From Escherichia whittamii (GTDB lineage: Bacteria; Pseudomonadota; Gammaproteobacteria; Enterobacterales; Enterobacteriaceae), in assembly GCF_014836715.1 (NCBI RefSeq), contig NZ_JACSQI010000004.1:1-64000 (forward strand): a DNA stretch of 64,000 nt, given 5' to 3'. The notes below the pieces were generated by a model. The model searched no databases. It was not told the DNA's origin and was given only the letters and a program-made list of their open reading frames with translations. Position 1 is the stretch's first letter; the number at the start of each line of letters is the position of its first letter. A program made the position numbers and the translations under genes. Shown in pieces: positions 1-10,565 of the stretch.

Positions 1-42
1 GCCGGGGGGTGCTGGGGGGGGCGGCTATTGGCCGCCCCCGGC
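1..42. repeat. GC-rich inverted repeat at window edge
   Basis: Positions 17-25 (GGGGGCGGC) pair perfectly with 31-39 around a 5-nt loop. Positions 1-8 can instead pair with 35-42, giving two mutually exclusive hairpins. It lies beyond the aqpZ terminator, in the gap that precedes lysO in K-12. Its function is unknown, and the window edge prevents seeing its full extent. Confidence 0.4.
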
Positions 43-129
43 GTGCTCCTTGCGCCAGTGGCAATATGTGGCTTAACTCATGAAAGGAGCGCAACAAGAT
101 GATGAATCAACATATAACAACATCTTAAA

Positions 130-157
130 AAAAGGCCTGACATTGCGTCAGGCCTTT
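130..157 (-). terminator. aqpZ terminator
   Basis: Perfect hairpin with stem AAAGGCCTGAC, a 5-nt loop and GTCAGGCCTTT. On the minus strand it is followed by a run of T. It lies just downstream of the aqpZ stop codon and is A/T-flanked on both sides, so it may work in both directions. Confidence 0.85.
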
Positions 158-165
158 TGCGCTAA

Positions 166-861
166 TTAATCGCGTTTTTCCAACAGGGTCCGGTAAATCA
201 GACCACCAATAATACCGCCGACAATTGGCACTACCCAGAAGAACCACAGCTGTTCTAACGCCCAGCCGCCCTGGAAGATGGCAACCGCGGTGCTGCGCGC
301 CGGGTTAACGGAAGTGTTAGTCACCGGAATACTGATTAAGTGAATCAGCGTTAATGCCAGACCAATAGCGATCGGCGCAAAACCTGCCGGAGCGTATTTG
401 TCGGTTGCACCGTGGATCACCAGCAAGAAACCAGCACTCAATACCAGTTCAACCACCAGTGCAGAAAGCATGGAATAGCCGCCCGGTGAATGCTCGCCAT
501 AACCGTTAGAAGCGAAGCCGCTGGCCGCCGCGTCAAACCCAGCTTTACCGCTGGCGATTAAATACAGCAGTGCCGCCGCAACAATACCGCCGATAACCTG
601 GGCTACTACGTAACCAATCACTTCTTTTGCCGGAAAACGGCCACCAGCCCATAAACCAATAGTGACCGCCGGGTTAAAGTGGCCACCGGAGATATGACCG
701 ACAGCGAAGGCCATCGTCAGCACGGTTAGACCAAACGCCAGCGCGACACCAGCAAAGCCAATGCCTAATTCCGGGAACGCTGCCGCCAGCACGGCGCTAC
801 CGCAGCCACCAAATACAAGCCAGAAAGTACCAAAACATTCAGCTGCTAATTTTCTGAACAT
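166..861 (-). CDS. aqpZ: aquaporin Z
   Basis: Inner-membrane water channel of the MIP family, 231 aa, the usual length for AqpZ. It has six hydrophobic segments and two NPA half-helix motifs, GHFNPAVT near residue 63 and SVNPARS near residue 186. Together these form the pore constriction. Start: the ATG at 861 has GAGGTG six bases upstream; an upstream in-frame GTG adds two residues but lacks that spacing. Transcribed leftward into the hairpin at 130-157. Its promoter must lie in 870-1100. The sequence is close to K-12 AqpZ with a few conservative changes, so the identification is secure. Confidence 0.97.
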   Translation of the reverse strand: MFRKLAAECFGTFWLVFGGCGSAVLAAAFPELGIGFAGVALAFGLTVLTMAFAVGHISGGHFNPAVTIGLWAGGRFPAKEVIGYVVAQVIGGIVAAALLYLIASGKAGFDAAASGFASNGYGEHSPGGYSMLSALVVELVLSAGFLLVIHGATDKYAPAGFAPIAIGLALTLIHLISIPVTNTSVNPARSTAVAIFQGGWALEQLWFFWVVPIVGGIIGGLIYRTLLEKRD

Positions 862-1148
862 ATCCACCTCAATTAAAAATTGACCCTGTGAACAATATGG
901 TCGTTTTATATGGTCGCCGTAAAAAATGACGACAGAAATAATGCATTGGTATTTTAAAAACGAAGGCGAGTCATTCGCCAGATAAATAAATCCAGTAATT
1001 TTGATTTAGGGCAACAGTAAGTTCCCCCATATAGTCATTTGCCTGATTGACAGTGTAGTGCAAACGGTGGAAATAAGCCTTTAGAGGTAATAAAAAATAA
1101 TTTATAAGGTTAATTATTTGATTTTGTTGTTTTTAAGGGGGAGGCAAC
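862..1148. promoter_or_regulatory. aqpZ / ybjD intergenic region
   Basis: AT-rich divergent intergenic stretch between aqpZ (minus) and the small ORF plus ybjD (plus). It should contain the promoters of both units. I see no recognisable operator and do not assign -35/-10 boxes. A strong Shine-Dalgarno, GGGGGAGG at 1137-1144, closes the region and belongs to the small ORF at 1149. Confidence 0.4.
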
Positions 1149-1256
1149 ATGAAGGCGTATAACACAATTATTCGCTCATTTTTCAGACATTTGCCATGCT
1201 TAATTGTGATGTCATCACGTATTGTCTCGGCCTTTCCCGTTATACTGCCAGAGTAA
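1149..1256 (+). CDS. candidate 35-aa small protein upstream of ybjD
   Basis: Open frame of 35 codons, ATG to TAA, preceded by GGGGGAGG four bases before the ATG, one of the strongest ribosome-binding sites in the window. The peptide begins MKAYNTIIRSFF, is basic at the N-terminus and has a moderately hydrophobic middle (residues 15-33, including LPCLIVMSS and AFPVILPE). It ends 29 bp before ybjD, on the same strand, so it could be a leader peptide or a small membrane protein. I do not recognise it. Support is the SD and position only; codon-level conservation is untested. Confidence 0.45.
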   Translation: MKAYNTIIRSFFRHLPCLIVMSSRIVSAFPVILPE

Positions 1257-1285
1257 AGGATGAGTAACATATTTCTGGAGGGGAT

Positions 1286-2944
1286 ATGATTCTTGAGCGC
1301 GTTGAAATTGTGGGCTTTCGTGGTATCAACCGATTGTCTTTGATGCTGGAGCAAAACAACGTCCTGATTGGGGAGAACGCGTGGGGTAAATCCAGCTTGC
1401 TGGACGCCTTAACCCTGCTGTTATCGCCAGAGTCAGACCTCTACCATTTTGAACGCGATGATTTCTGGTTTCCGCCAGGTGATATCAATGGTCGGGAACA
1501 CCATCTGCATATCATTCTGACCTTTCGCGAATCGCTGCCAGGACGGCATCGTGTACGCCGTTATCGCCCGCTTGAAGCATGCTGGGCGCCCTGTACCGAT
1601 GGTTATCACCGCATTTTTTACCGTCTGGAAGGGGAGAGCGCGGAAGATGGCAGCGTGATGACACTACGCAGCTTTCTCGATAAAGACGGACATCCGATTG
1701 ATGTCGAGGATATTAACGATCAGGCGCGTCATCTGGTGCGGTTGATGCCGGTTCTGCGTTTGCGTGACGCCCGCTTTATGCGCCGCATTCGCAATGGAAC
1801 TGTACCAAATGCACCCAATGTGGAAGTCACCGCGCGCCAGTTGGATTTTCTCGCCCGCGAGTTATCCTCGCATCCGCAAAATCTCTCCGATGGGCAGATT
1901 CGCCAGGGGCTTTCGGCAATGGTGCAACTGCTTGAGCATTATTTCTCGGAGCAAGGGGCCGGGCAGGCGAGATATCGCTTAATGCGTCGGCGAGCCAGCA
2001 ATGAGCAACGGAGCTGGCGTTATCTCGATATCATCAACCGGATGATTGACAGACCAGGAGGGCGTTCGTATCGGGTCATTTTACTCGGCCTGTTCGCCAC
2101 TTTATTGCAGGCAAAAGGGACATTGCGACTGGATAAAGACGCGCGTCCGTTATTGCTAATAGAAGATCCAGAAACCCGCCTGCATCCGATTATGCTTTCC
2201 GTTGCCTGGCATCTGTTGAATCTTTTGCCTTTACAACGCATTGCCACCACCAACTCTGGCGAGCTGCTTTCGTTAACCCCAGTGGAACATGTTTGCCGCC
2301 TGGTGCGTGAATCTTCTCGCGTTGCCGCCTGGCGTCTGGGGCCAAGTGGCTTGAGCACCGAAGACAGCCGCCGCATCTCTTTTCACATTCGTTTTAATCG
2401 TCCGTCATCGCTGTTTGCTCGCTGCTGGTTGCTGGTGGAAGGGGAAACGGAAACCTGGGTTATCAACGAACTGGCGCGCCAGTGTGGACACCATTTCGAT
2501 GCTGAAGGGATTAAGGTCATTGAGTTTGCCCAGTCCGGATTAAAACCACTGGTTAAATTTGCCCGGCGGATGGGGATTGAGTGGCATGTGTTGGTCGATG
2601 GCGATGAAGCCGGGAAGAAATATGCCGCAACGGTACGTAGCCTGCTGAATAACGATCGCGAAGCTGAACGTGAACATTTGACAACGTTACCGGCGCTGGA
2701 TATGGAACATTTTATGTATCGCCAGGGGTTTTCCGACGTGTTCCATCGCGTGGCGCAGATCCCGGAAAACGTGCCGATGAATTTGCGCAAAGTTATTTCA
2801 AAAGCGATCCATCGCTCTTCCAAGCCCGACCTTGCCATTGAAGTTGCTATGGAGGCCGGACGGCGCGGTGTGGAATCTGTGCCTACGTTGCTGAAAAAAA
2901 TGTTCTCGCGCGTGCTATGGCTGGCTCGTGGTCGGGCTGATTAA
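1286..2944 (+). CDS. ybjD: OLD-family ATPase with TOPRIM domain (YbjD)
   Basis: 552-aa protein with an N-terminal ABC/SMC-type ATPase and a C-terminal TOPRIM domain, the layout of overcoming-lysogenisation-defect (OLD) family nucleases. Walker A is GENAWGKS at residues 29-36. The TOPRIM glutamate is in LLVEGETE near residue 383 and the acidic pair is in VLVDGDEAG near residue 434. OLD-family proteins are DNA nucleases, some linked to phage defence; the role of YbjD is not established. SD GGAGGGG lies just before the ATG at 1286. Its 3' end overlaps that of convergent ybjX by 3-4 bases with no terminator between them, so antisense read-through is likely. Confidence 0.93.
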   Translation: MILERVEIVGFRGINRLSLMLEQNNVLIGENAWGKSSLLDALTLLLSPESDLYHFERDDFWFPPGDINGREHHLHIILTFRESLPGRHRVRRYRPLEACWAPCTDGYHRIFYRLEGESAEDGSVMTLRSFLDKDGHPIDVEDINDQARHLVRLMPVLRLRDARFMRRIRNGTVPNAPNVEVTARQLDFLARELSSHPQNLSDGQIRQGLSAMVQLLEHYFSEQGAGQARYRLMRRRASNEQRSWRYLDIINRMIDRPGGRSYRVILLGLFATLLQAKGTLRLDKDARPLLLIEDPETRLHPIMLSVAWHLLNLLPLQRIATTNSGELLSLTPVEHVCRLVRESSRVAAWRLGPSGLSTEDSRRISFHIRFNRPSSLFARCWLLVEGETETWVINELARQCGHHFDAEGIKVIEFAQSGLKPLVKFARRMGIEWHVLVDGDEAGKKYAATVRSLLNNDREAEREHLTTLPALDMEHFMYRQGFSDVFHRVAQIPENVPMNLRKVISKAIHRSSKPDLAIEVAMEAGRRGVESVPTLLKKMFSRVLWLARGRAD

Positions 2945-3933
2945 CCGCGAAACATCATGGCTATCTGAGGCTGAATAGCGTCGAGCATCTCGTAGCGTCG
3001 ACGGTATTCAGCTCGCTTTTTGCTGGCGATATCCGCAATTTCTTTTCGCGCGATTCGATCGGGAAGCCGGTAGTGTCGCTCGGCATCGCATTCGCCGCCA
3101 ACCGATTCCCAGAACGCGTTATAGTCAGCATGGATTTTCCCTTCCTTATCGCGATAACGCAGGCTGCGGTAAATATGTGTTTCATTGCTGACAGCAATAA
3201 TTTGTTCGACCTGTAAGCGTTGCGCAAAGAGGCAGACCGCTTCCATCACGAGTCGTTTGGGAAATATCCCGTGGCAGGCTTTCGTCGCATTCTGGATCTG
3301 TTGGTGTGGAATTTCCCATTTCGCACCTTGCAGCCCGCCTATAAATAACGCCCTTTTCCCCTGATACTCACACAGTGTAAATGTGATCTCCGCCAGAGGA
3401 ATACCTTCGCTGTTGCGGAACAGAATTGTGCTGTCACCTTCTTTATCCATTGAGATCATCATGGTCAGTTCAAGGGTGAACTGCTCGCCGTTTTTTCCTT
3501 CCAGCTTCGCAAGTTGCAGTCCCGGGGTGTTCAAATATAAGCTGAACTCTTCCGCCGACATGTACGCGCGCAGCAACGCATAATGGTAACGTAACGCCTC
3601 CAGCAATTGCTTACGGGACATATTCACGGCAAGGTAAGGGCGGTGCAGGCGAACCGGCAGGCGTGGCTGACGCGTTAACAACGTTCTGAGATTAGGCCAG
3701 TGGGAAAGTTCGTTCATCCACTCAACGCTTAAACGCGGCATAATCAAAGAGCGCAGCAAAAATTTCTGACGAAAGCTACGTCGGTGCCAGAATTTACCTG
3801 GTCGACACTGTCCGCGTGCCAGACTAAGAAAAAGAGACAGGCTGCTGAGAGATTCAGATGGCGTAAAGGAGCGTTCAGTTAGCTGCGACATATTCATGAA
3901 ACCAATGGTTATACATGACGCCGATTTCACCAT
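2941..3933 (-). CDS. ybjX: VirK/YbjX family DUF535 protein
   Basis: 330-aa DUF535 protein homologous to Shigella/Salmonella VirK. In enterobacteria this family is associated with PhoP-regulated envelope functions and resistance to antimicrobial peptides; its biochemistry is unknown. No signal peptide or transmembrane segment is evident, and the protein is rich in Arg and Lys. Two starts are possible: the ATG at 3933 (330 aa, the length I recall for K-12) and an internal ATG pair at 3891-3897, which gives about 317 aa. Neither has a convincing SD. It is divergent from macA and convergent with ybjD. Confidence 0.88.
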   Translation of the reverse strand: MVKSASCITIGFMNMSQLTERSFTPSESLSSLSLFLSLARGQCRPGKFWHRRSFRQKFLLRSLIMPRLSVEWMNELSHWPNLRTLLTRQPRLPVRLHRPYLAVNMSRKQLLEALRYHYALLRAYMSAEEFSLYLNTPGLQLAKLEGKNGEQFTLELTMMISMDKEGDSTILFRNSEGIPLAEITFTLCEYQGKRALFIGGLQGAKWEIPHQQIQNATKACHGIFPKRLVMEAVCLFAQRLQVEQIIAVSNETHIYRSLRYRDKEGKIHADYNAFWESVGGECDAERHYRLPDRIARKEIADIASKKRAEYRRRYEMLDAIQPQIAMMFRG

Positions 3934-4048
3934 TGCGTATCTTAACCAAACATCAATCGTGTAATTGCTAACGTAAATTTTATATTTTTGTTGATGTTTC
4001 GTTGAAGTTGGCAGCCCCGTACGCGTATATGGAGCATTCAGAGTATTT

Positions 4049-5164
4049 ATGAAAAAGCGAAAAAACCTTAAGAAGCGTTACGCTATTGCGCTGGTGATAG
4101 TCATCGCCGCGTTGATTGCGTTGTGGAGAACACTCAATGCGCCCGTGCCGACTTATCAGACATTGATCGTGCGCCCTGGTGATTTGCAACAAAGCGTGCT
4201 GGCGACCGGAAAACTGGACGCGCTGCGTAAGGTTGACGTGGGCGCGCAGGTCAGCGGTCAGTTGAAAACGCTGTCGGTGGCGATTGGCGATAAAGTGAAA
4301 AAAGATCAGCTTTTAGGGGTTATTGATCCTGAACAGGCGGAAAACCAGATCAAGGAAGTGGAAGCGACACTGATGGAGTTGCGTGCGCAAAGGCAACAGG
4401 CAGAAGCTGAACTGAAACTGGCACGGGTGACATACTCACGCCAGCAACGACTGGCGCAAACGCAAGCAGTTTCGCAACAAGATCTCGACACCGCAGCGAC
4501 GGAGATGGCCGTTAAACAGGCGCAAATAGGGACTATCGACGCGCAAATCAAACGGAATCAGGCGTCTCTCGACACGGCGAAAACGAATCTCGATTACACC
4601 CGCATCGTTGCTCCGATGGCAGGTGAAGTCACGCAAATCACCACTCTGCAAGGGCAGACGGTAATTGCCGCACAACAAGCGCCAAACATTCTGACTCTGG
4701 CGGATATGAGCACCATGTTGGTGAAAGCGCAGGTGTCGGAAGCGGATGTCATTCACCTGAAACCAGGTCAAAAAGCCTGGTTCACCGTGCTCGGCGATCC
4801 GCTGACGCGCTACGAAGGGCAGATTAAAGATGTGCTGCCGACGCCAGAAAAGGTCAACGACGCCATTTTCTACTACGCCCGTTTTGAAGTGCCAAATCCC
4901 AATGGTTTACTGCGCCTGGATATGACTGCGCAGGTCCACATTCAACTCACTGATGTGAAAAACGTACTCACTATTCCGTTGTCGGCTCTGGGGGATTCGG
5001 TTGGCGATAACCGTTATAAAATCAAACTGCTGCGTAATGGCGAAATACGCGAGCGCGAAGTGACGATTGGCGCGCGCAACGATACCGATGTTGAGATTGT
5101 CAAAGGGCTGGAACCGGGCGATGAAGTGGTGATTGGTGAGGCCAAACCAGGAGCTGCACAATGA
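4049..5164 (+). CDS. macA: macrolide efflux periplasmic adaptor MacA
   Basis: Membrane-fusion protein of the MacAB-TolC tripartite pump, 371 aa. A basic N-terminus is followed by a membrane anchor (residues about 11-29). A lipoyl/biotinyl-like half follows around residue 60, and a long heptad-rich hairpin (about 90-175, with repeated Glu/Gln/Ala) that reaches TolC. Then come the second lipoyl half (IVAPMAGEV), a beta-barrel and a C-terminal membrane-proximal domain. MacA stimulates the MacB ATPase and couples it to TolC. Its stop overlaps the macB start (ATGA type, 4 bp), so the two are translationally coupled. Confidence 0.97.
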   Translation: MKKRKNLKKRYAIALVIVIAALIALWRTLNAPVPTYQTLIVRPGDLQQSVLATGKLDALRKVDVGAQVSGQLKTLSVAIGDKVKKDQLLGVIDPEQAENQIKEVEATLMELRAQRQQAEAELKLARVTYSRQQRLAQTQAVSQQDLDTAATEMAVKQAQIGTIDAQIKRNQASLDTAKTNLDYTRIVAPMAGEVTQITTLQGQTVIAAQQAPNILTLADMSTMLVKAQVSEADVIHLKPGQKAWFTVLGDPLTRYEGQIKDVLPTPEKVNDAIFYYARFEVPNPNGLLRLDMTAQVHIQLTDVKNVLTIPLSALGDSVGDNRYKIKLLRNGEIREREVTIGARNDTDVEIVKGLEPGDEVVIGEAKPGAAQ

Positions 5165-7107
5165 CGCCTTTGCTCGAACTAAAGGATATTCGCCGTAGCT
5201 ATCCCGCTGGAGACGAGCAGGTTGAGGTGCTAAAGGGCATCAGCCTGGATATTTATGCCGGTGAGATGGTGGCAATTGTCGGCGCGTCGGGCTCCGGTAA
5301 ATCGACCCTGATGAATATCCTCGGCTGCCTGGATAAAGCGACCAGTGGAACCTATCGCGTTGCCGGCCAGGATGTTGCCACGCTGGACGCCGATGCGCTG
5401 GCGCAGCTTCGTCGCGAGCATTTCGGCTTTATTTTCCAGCGTTATCATTTGCTCTCACATTTAACCGCCGAACAAAACGTCGAAGTTCCCGCCGTCTATG
5501 CCGGACTTGAGCGTAAACAGCGATTGCTGCGCGCTCAGGAGTTGCTGCAACGACTGGGGCTGGAAGAACGGCTAGATTATTATCCCGCCCAGCTTTCCGG
5601 TGGCCAGCAGCAACGTGTCAGTATTGCTCGTGCATTAATGAACGGTGGGCAGGTGATCCTCGCCGATGAACCTACCGGCGCACTGGACAGCCATTCTGGC
5701 GAAGAGGTGATGGCGATATTGCATCAGTTGCGCGATCGCGGACACACGGTGATTATCGTTACCCACGATCCACAGGTTGCGGCTCAGGCGGAGCGGGTGA
5801 TCGAAATTCGTGACGGTGAAATCGTGCGTAACCCTCCCGCCATTGAAAAGGTGAATACCGACACGGGGGCGGAACCGATAGTCAAAACAGCGTCTGGCTG
5901 GCGGCAGTTCGTCAGCGGTTTTAACGAGGCGCTGACGATGGCGTGGCGGGCGCTGGCAGCGAATAAAATGCGCACCTTACTGACAATGCTGGGGATTATT
6001 ATTGGTATTGCGTCGGTGGTTTCTATCGTCGTAGTAGGCGACGCGGCTAAACAAATGGTACTGGCAGATATTCGCTCCATCGGCACCAACACCATTGATG
6101 TCTACCCCGGGAAAGATTTTGGCGATGACGATCCGCAATATCAGCAGGCGCTAAAGTACGATGATTTAGTCGCCATACAAAAACAACCGTGGGTCGCCTC
6201 TGCCACGCCCGCCGTCTCGCAAAACCTGCGGCTGCGTTATAACAATGTTGATGTTGCCGCCAGCGCCAACGGTGTGAGCGGCGATTATTTCAATGTGTAT
6301 GGCATGACCTTCAGCGAAGGGAGCACCTTTAATCAGGAGCAACTGAACGGTCGCGCACAGGTGGTGGTTCTCGACAGTAACACCCGACGCCAGCTTTTCC
6401 CGCATAAGGCCACTGTGATTGGTGAGGTCATTCTGGTTGGTAATATGCCAGCGAGAGTTATTGGCGTGGCGGAAGAGAAACAGTCGATGTTTGGCAGTAG
6501 TAAAGTGCTGCGTGTCTGGTTGCCTTACAGCACCATGTCCGGGCGGGTTATGGGCCAGTCGTGGCTGAACTCCATCACTGTAAGAGTAAAAGAAGGTTAT
6601 GACAGCACCGAAGCGGAACAACAACTCACCCGTTTGTTGTCGCTGCGCCACGGCAAAAAAGACTTCTTTACCTGGAACATGGACGGCGTCTTGAAAACAG
6701 TCGAAAAAACCACACGTACTTTACAACTGTTTCTGACGCTGGTGGCGGTGATTTCGCTGGTGGTGGGCGGCATTGGCGTCATGAATATTATGCTGGTGTC
6801 GGTGACGGAGCGGACGCGGGAAATTGGTATTCGTATGGCTGTTGGCGCGCGTGCCAGCGACGTTCTGCAACAATTTCTGATTGAAGCTGTGCTGGTTTGT
6901 CTGGTGGGCGGCGCGATGGGGATAATGCTGTCGCTGTTAATTGCCTTCACCCTACAGCTTTTTTTACCCGGTTGGGAGATAGGCTTTTCTCCACTTGCGT
7001 TGCTGCTGGCGTTTTTATGCTCAACCGTTACGGGCATTTTATTTGGCTGGCTACCTGCACGAAATGCGGCACGGTTGGATCCAGTGGATGCTTTGGCGCG
7101 AGAGTGA
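5161..7107 (+). CDS. macB: macrolide ABC transporter MacB (ATPase and permease)
   Basis: 648-aa inner-membrane ABC transporter with fused nucleotide-binding and permease domains. Walker [10 protein letters not shown] is at residues 41-49, the signature LSGGQQQR near 146 and Walker [12 protein letters not shown] near 164. The first TM helix is around residue 272, followed by a large periplasmic MacB-PCD domain, then three C-terminal TM helices (about 525, 575 and 610) of the FtsX type. It exports macrolides and heat-stable enterotoxin-like or protoporphyrin substrates with MacA and TolC. It is translationally coupled to macA and followed by a strong hairpin at 7119. Confidence 0.97.
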   Translation: MTPLLELKDIRRSYPAGDEQVEVLKGISLDIYAGEMVAIVGASGSGKSTLMNILGCLDKATSGTYRVAGQDVATLDADALAQLRREHFGFIFQRYHLLSHLTAEQNVEVPAVYAGLERKQRLLRAQELLQRLGLEERLDYYPAQLSGGQQQRVSIARALMNGGQVILADEPTGALDSHSGEEVMAILHQLRDRGHTVIIVTHDPQVAAQAERVIEIRDGEIVRNPPAIEKVNTDTGAEPIVKTASGWRQFVSGFNEALTMAWRALAANKMRTLLTMLGIIIGIASVVSIVVVGDAAKQMVLADIRSIGTNTIDVYPGKDFGDDDPQYQQALKYDDLVAIQKQPWVASATPAVSQNLRLRYNNVDVAASANGVSGDYFNVYGMTFSEGSTFNQEQLNGRAQVVVLDSNTRRQLFPHKATVIGEVILVGNMPARVIGVAEEKQSMFGSSKVLRVWLPYSTMSGRVMGQSWLNSITVRVKEGYDSTEAEQQLTRLLSLRHGKKDFFTWNMDGVLKTVEKTTRTLQLFLTLVAVISLVVGGIGVMNIMLVSVTERTREIGIRMAVGARASDVLQQFLIEAVLVCLVGGAMGIMLSLLIAFTLQLFLPGWEIGFSPLALLLAFLCSTVTGILFGWLPARNAARLDPVDALARE

Positions 7108-7118
7108 TTTTTGAGATA

Positions 7119-7147
7119 AAAATGCCAGCCGATCGGGCTGGCATTTT
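7119..7147. terminator. bidirectional terminator macB / cspD
   Basis: Stem AAAATGCCAGCC / GGCTGGCATTTT with a 5-nt loop. T tracts occur on both strands, fitting its place between the convergent genes macB and cspD. Confidence 0.85.
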
Positions 7148-7179
7148 GCCTTTAGGATGTACACAATGAGACAGAAGAG

Positions 7180-7404
7180 CTATGCGACTGCTACTTCTAC
7201 TTCGACGGGCACAATAACACTGGCGTGATTGCCTTTTGGCCCTTGGTGGACATCAAACTGAACGGGTTGCCCAGCTTTTAGCGTTCTGTAACCATCCATC
7301 TGGATGGTGGAATAATGAGCGAAAATATCTTCGCCACCGCCTTCAGGGCAGATGAAACCGAACCCTTTGGCATTGTTGAACCACTTAACAGTACCCTTTT
7401 CCAT
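7180..7404 (-). CDS. cspD: cold-shock-like protein CspD
   Basis: 74-aa cold-shock-domain protein. The nucleic-acid-binding motifs KGFGFICPE (RNP1) and DIFAHYS (RNP2) are intact. CspD is not cold induced; it is made in stationary phase and on starvation, binds single-stranded DNA and inhibits replication, and is a Lon substrate. Start: the ATG at 7404 gives MEKGTVKWFN and the K-12 length; an upstream ATG would add ten unrelated residues. It is transcribed away from clpS, whose product is an adaptor of a different protease. Confidence 0.97.
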   Translation of the reverse strand: MEKGTVKWFNNAKGFGFICPEGGGEDIFAHYSTIQMDGYRTLKAGQPVQFDVHQGPKGNHASVIVPVEVEVAVA

Positions 7405-7726
7405 GCTTCGACATCCTTCGCAAATCTTATACAAGTAAGATGGAATAAACCGGGGTCAGAGAGGGGGCAGTTCAAAACCTCGCCAACTCTAGAAATACAA
7501 TTTAGAGAAATGGGGCGAGTCGTCAAGCGTTTGACAGGGGCCAGGGGGTAGGTATGCATCAAAAATTTGAAGCAGTTAACGCTATTGACAGTAATGTCAC
7601 TGATGTCGCTTATACCAACGATAGATGATAATTATCTATCATGTGGAGTAGATTGGTCAGGCAAATATGCTCTTGTCAGCGGCAGAGCGTTCTGCCGGTA
7701 ACCATAACCGAAGATGATAACTGACA
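7405..7726. promoter_or_regulatory. cspD / clpS divergent promoter region
   Basis: 322-bp gap between cspD (minus) and clpS (plus). It contains a near-palindrome around 7620-7640 (GATAGATGATAATTATCTATC) that could be an operator or hairpin in the clpS leader. No RNA gene or reliable small ORF was seen. The long cspD side agrees with a structured 5' untranslated region. Confidence 0.45.
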
Positions 7727-8047
7727 ATGGGTAAAACGAACGACTGGCTGGACTTTGATCAACTGGCGGAAGAAAAAGTTCGCGACGCGCTAAAACCGCC
7801 ATCTATGTATAAAGTGATATTAGTCAATGATGATTACACTCCAATGGAGTTTGTTATTGACGTGTTACAAAAATTCTTTTCTTATGATGTAGAACGTGCA
7901 ACGCAATTGATGCTTGCTGTTCACTACCAGGGGAAGGCCATTTGCGGAGTCTTTACCGCTGAGGTTGCAGAAACCAAAGTGGCGATGGTGAACAAGTACG
8001 CAAGGGAGAACGAGCATCCATTGCTGTGTACGCTGGAAAAAGCCTGA
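7727..8047 (+). CDS. clpS: ClpAP adaptor ClpS
   Basis: 106-aa cytosolic N-recognin. It binds the ClpA N-domain and delivers N-end-rule substrates (Leu, Phe, Tyr or Trp at the N-terminus) to ClpAP. The flexible N-terminus runs to about residue 25. The core carries the substrate-pocket sequence [11 protein letters not shown] near residues 33-43 and the H-rich [11 protein letters not shown] segment. It ends 30 bp before clpA on the same strand, and the two form an operon. Confidence 0.97.
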
Positions 8048-8077
8048 ATGCAGGTATAAAAATTGGGGGAGGTGCCT

Positions 8078-10354
8078 ATGCTCAATCAAGAACTGGAACT
8101 CAGTTTAAACATGGCTTTCGCCAGAGCGCGCGAGCACCGTCATGAGTTTATGACCGTCGAGCACTTGTTACTGGCATTGCTCAGTAACCCATCGGCCCGG
8201 GAGGCGCTGGAAGCGTGTTCCGTGGACCTGGTTGCGCTCCGACAGGAACTGGAAGCCTTTATTGAACAAACCACACCTGTTCTGCCTGCCAGTGAAGAGG
8301 AGCGCGACACGCAGCCGACCTTGAGTTTTCAGCGTGTATTGCAGCGCGCGGTCTTCCATGTTCAGTCCTCCGGTCGTAGTGAGGTTACCGGTGCGAATGT
8401 TCTGGTCGCTATCTTTAGCGAGCAGGAGTCGCAGGCGGCGTATCTGTTGCGCAAACATGAAGTCAGCCGTCTTGATGTGGTGAACTTTATTTCTCATGGC
8501 ACGCGTAAAGACGAGCCATCTCAGTCTTCTGAACCCGGAAACCAGCCGAGCAGTGAAGAACAAGCTGGTGGGGAGGACCGTATGGAGAATTTCACGACTA
8601 ACCTGAACCAGCTTGCACGCGTGGGTGGAATTGACCCGCTGATTGGTCGTGAGAAGGAACTGGAACGCGCCATTCAGGTTCTCTGCCGCCGCCGTAAAAA
8701 CAACCCGCTGCTGGTTGGGGAGTCTGGCGTCGGTAAAACTGCCATTGCTGAAGGTCTTGCCTGGCGAATTGTTCAGGGCGATGTGCCGGAAATTATGGCT
8801 GATTGTACGATTTACTCTCTCGATATTGGCTCCCTGTTAGCAGGCACCAAATATCGCGGCGACTTTGAAAAACGGTTTAAAGCGTTGCTCAAACAGCTGG
8901 AACAGGATACTAACAGCATCCTGTTTATCGATGAGATCCATACCATCATCGGAGCGGGCGCAGCATCAGGCGGTCAGGTGGATGCGGCTAACCTGATCAA
9001 ACCGTTGCTCTCCAGCGGTAAAATTCGCGTGATTGGGTCGACGACGTATCAGGAGTTCAGCAACATTTTCGAGAAAGACCGTGCACTGGCGCGCCGCTTC
9101 CAGAAAATTGATATTACTGAACCGTCGGTCGAAGAAACTGTTCAAATCATCAATGGCCTGAAACCGAAGTACGAAGCGCACCACGATGTGCGTTATACCG
9201 CGAAAGCGGTGCGTGCGGCGGTGGAGCTGGCGGTGAAATACATTAACGATCGCCATCTGCCGGACAAAGCGATTGACGTTATCGACGAAGCGGGCGCTCG
9301 CGCACGTTTGATGCCGGTAAGTAAGCGCAAGAAAACGGTGAATGTGGCGGATATCGAGTCCGTGGTAGCCCGTATCGCACGTATTCCAGAGAAGAGTGTT
9401 TCTCAGAGTGATCGCGATACGCTGAAAAACCTTGGCGATCGCCTGAAAATGTTGGTCTTCGGTCAGGATAAAGCCATCGAGGCGCTTACCGAAGCCATCA
9501 AGATGGCGCGTGCAGGTTTAGGTCACGAACATAAACCGGTCGGTTCGTTCCTGTTTGCTGGTCCAACCGGGGTCGGGAAAACCGAGGTGACGGTACAGCT
9601 TTCGAAAGCTTTGGGCATTGAGCTTCTGCGCTTTGATATGTCCGAGTATATGGAACGTCATACCGTCAGTCGTCTGATTGGCGCGCCTCCAGGATACGTT
9701 GGTTTTGATCAGGGCGGTCTGCTGACCGATGCGGTCATCAAGCATCCGCACGCGGTGCTGCTGCTGGATGAAATCGAGAAAGCGCATCCGGACGTGTTCA
9801 ACATTCTGTTGCAGGTGATGGATAACGGCACGCTGACCGATAATAATGGGCGCAAGGCGGACTTCCGTAACGTGGTACTGGTGATGACCACCAATGCCGG
9901 GGTACGTGAAACCGAGCGTAAATCCATTGGTCTTATCCAGCAGGATAACAGCACCGATGCGATGGAAGAGATCAAGAAGATCTTTACGCCGGAGTTCCGT
10001 AACCGTCTCGACAATATTATCTGGTTCGATCATCTCTCTACTGATGTGATCCACCAGGTCGTTGATAAGTTTATTGTCGAGTTGCAGGTTCAGTTGGATC
10101 AGAAAGGTGTTTCTCTGGAAGTGAGCCAGGAAGCGCGTAACTGGCTGGCTGAGAAAGGTTACGACCGGGCGATGGGTGCACGTCCAATGGCACGTGTGAT
10201 TCAGGACAACCTGAAGAAACCGCTCGCTAACGAATTGCTGTTTGGTTCGCTGGTGGATGGTGGCCAGGTGACTGTCGCGCTGGATAAAGAGAAAAATGAG
10301 CTGACCTACGGGTTCCAGAGTGCACAAAAGCATAAACCGGAAGCCGCGCATTAA
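8078..10354 (+). CDS. clpA: Clp protease ATPase subunit ClpA
   Basis: 758-aa AAA+ unfoldase that feeds ClpP. Order: Clp-N repeats (1-145), a linker, D1 with Walker A GESGVGKT near 214, and D2 with Walker A GPTGVGKT near 495. The IGL loop (SIGLIQQ, near 617) docks in ClpP pockets. Start: the ATG at 8078 (MLNQELEL) follows GGGGGAGGTG; a 5-residue longer in-frame start has no support. The internal ATG at 8582 (MENFTTNL) corresponds to the known short ClpA form made from an internal start. It is followed by a terminator and then the CRISPR leader. Confidence 0.98.
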   Translation: MLNQELELSLNMAFARAREHRHEFMTVEHLLLALLSNPSAREALEACSVDLVALRQELEAFIEQTTPVLPASEEERDTQPTLSFQRVLQRAVFHVQSSGRSEVTGANVLVAIFSEQESQAAYLLRKHEVSRLDVVNFISHGTRKDEPSQSSEPGNQPSSEEQAGGEDRMENFTTNLNQLARVGGIDPLIGREKELERAIQVLCRRRKNNPLLVGESGVGKTAIAEGLAWRIVQGDVPEIMADCTIYSLDIGSLLAGTKYRGDFEKRFKALLKQLEQDTNSILFIDEIHTIIGAGAASGGQVDAANLIKPLLSSGKIRVIGSTTYQEFSNIFEKDRALARRFQKIDITEPSVEETVQIINGLKPKYEAHHDVRYTAKAVRAAVELAVKYINDRHLPDKAIDVIDEAGARARLMPVSKRKKTVNVADIESVVARIARIPEKSVSQSDRDTLKNLGDRLKMLVFGQDKAIEALTEAIKMARAGLGHEHKPVGSFLFAGPTGVGKTEVTVQLSKALGIELLRFDMSEYMERHTVSRLIGAPPGYVGFDQGGLLTDAVIKHPHAVLLLDEIEKAHPDVFNILLQVMDNGTLTDNNGRKADFRNVVLVMTTNAGVRETERKSIGLIQQDNSTDAMEEIKKIFTPEFRNRLDNIIWFDHLSTDVIHQVVDKFIVELQVQLDQKGVSLEVSQEARNWLAEKGYDRAMGARPMARVIQDNLKKPLANELLFGSLVDGGQVTVALDKEKNELTYGFQSAQKHKPEAAH

Positions 10355-10378
10355 TCAGCTTGTTAGGTAGGTTGATGA

Positions 10379-10412
10379 AGTCCGTAATCTCGTCAGGGGT
10401 TACGGACTTTTT
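10379..10412 (+). terminator. clpA terminator
   Basis: Stem GTCCGTAA(T) / TTACGGAC closed by a CTCGTCAGGGG loop and followed by TTTTT. It separates clpSA transcription from the CRISPR array. Confidence 0.85.
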
Positions 10413-10565
10413 GTTTATGGGGGCGGAGGTTCAGACCCTTTTTTTGATGATGATGGTAAGTTATTGATAATTAATGCAGCTGGAAGGTAAGGATAAAAAA
10501 GGGTGGCACCAGGAAAATTAGATGGTTTTGCTTTATTAACAACGGGCTAAACGTGTAGTATTTGA
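10413..10565 (+). promoter_or_regulatory. CRISPR leader, type I-F array
   Basis: 153-bp AT-rich stretch directly before the first repeat. Repeat orientation (GTTCACTG...AGAAA reading plus) and the degenerate last repeat at the far end place the leader here, so it should hold the array promoter and the adaptation signals. Exact promoter boxes were not assigned. Confidence 0.7.

Noticed and set aside
99-128. Nine-codon ORF with AGGAG upstream on the plus strand before the aqpZ terminator
   Set aside because: Very short, AT-rich and without a visible promoter; an attenuator is conceivable but not supported.
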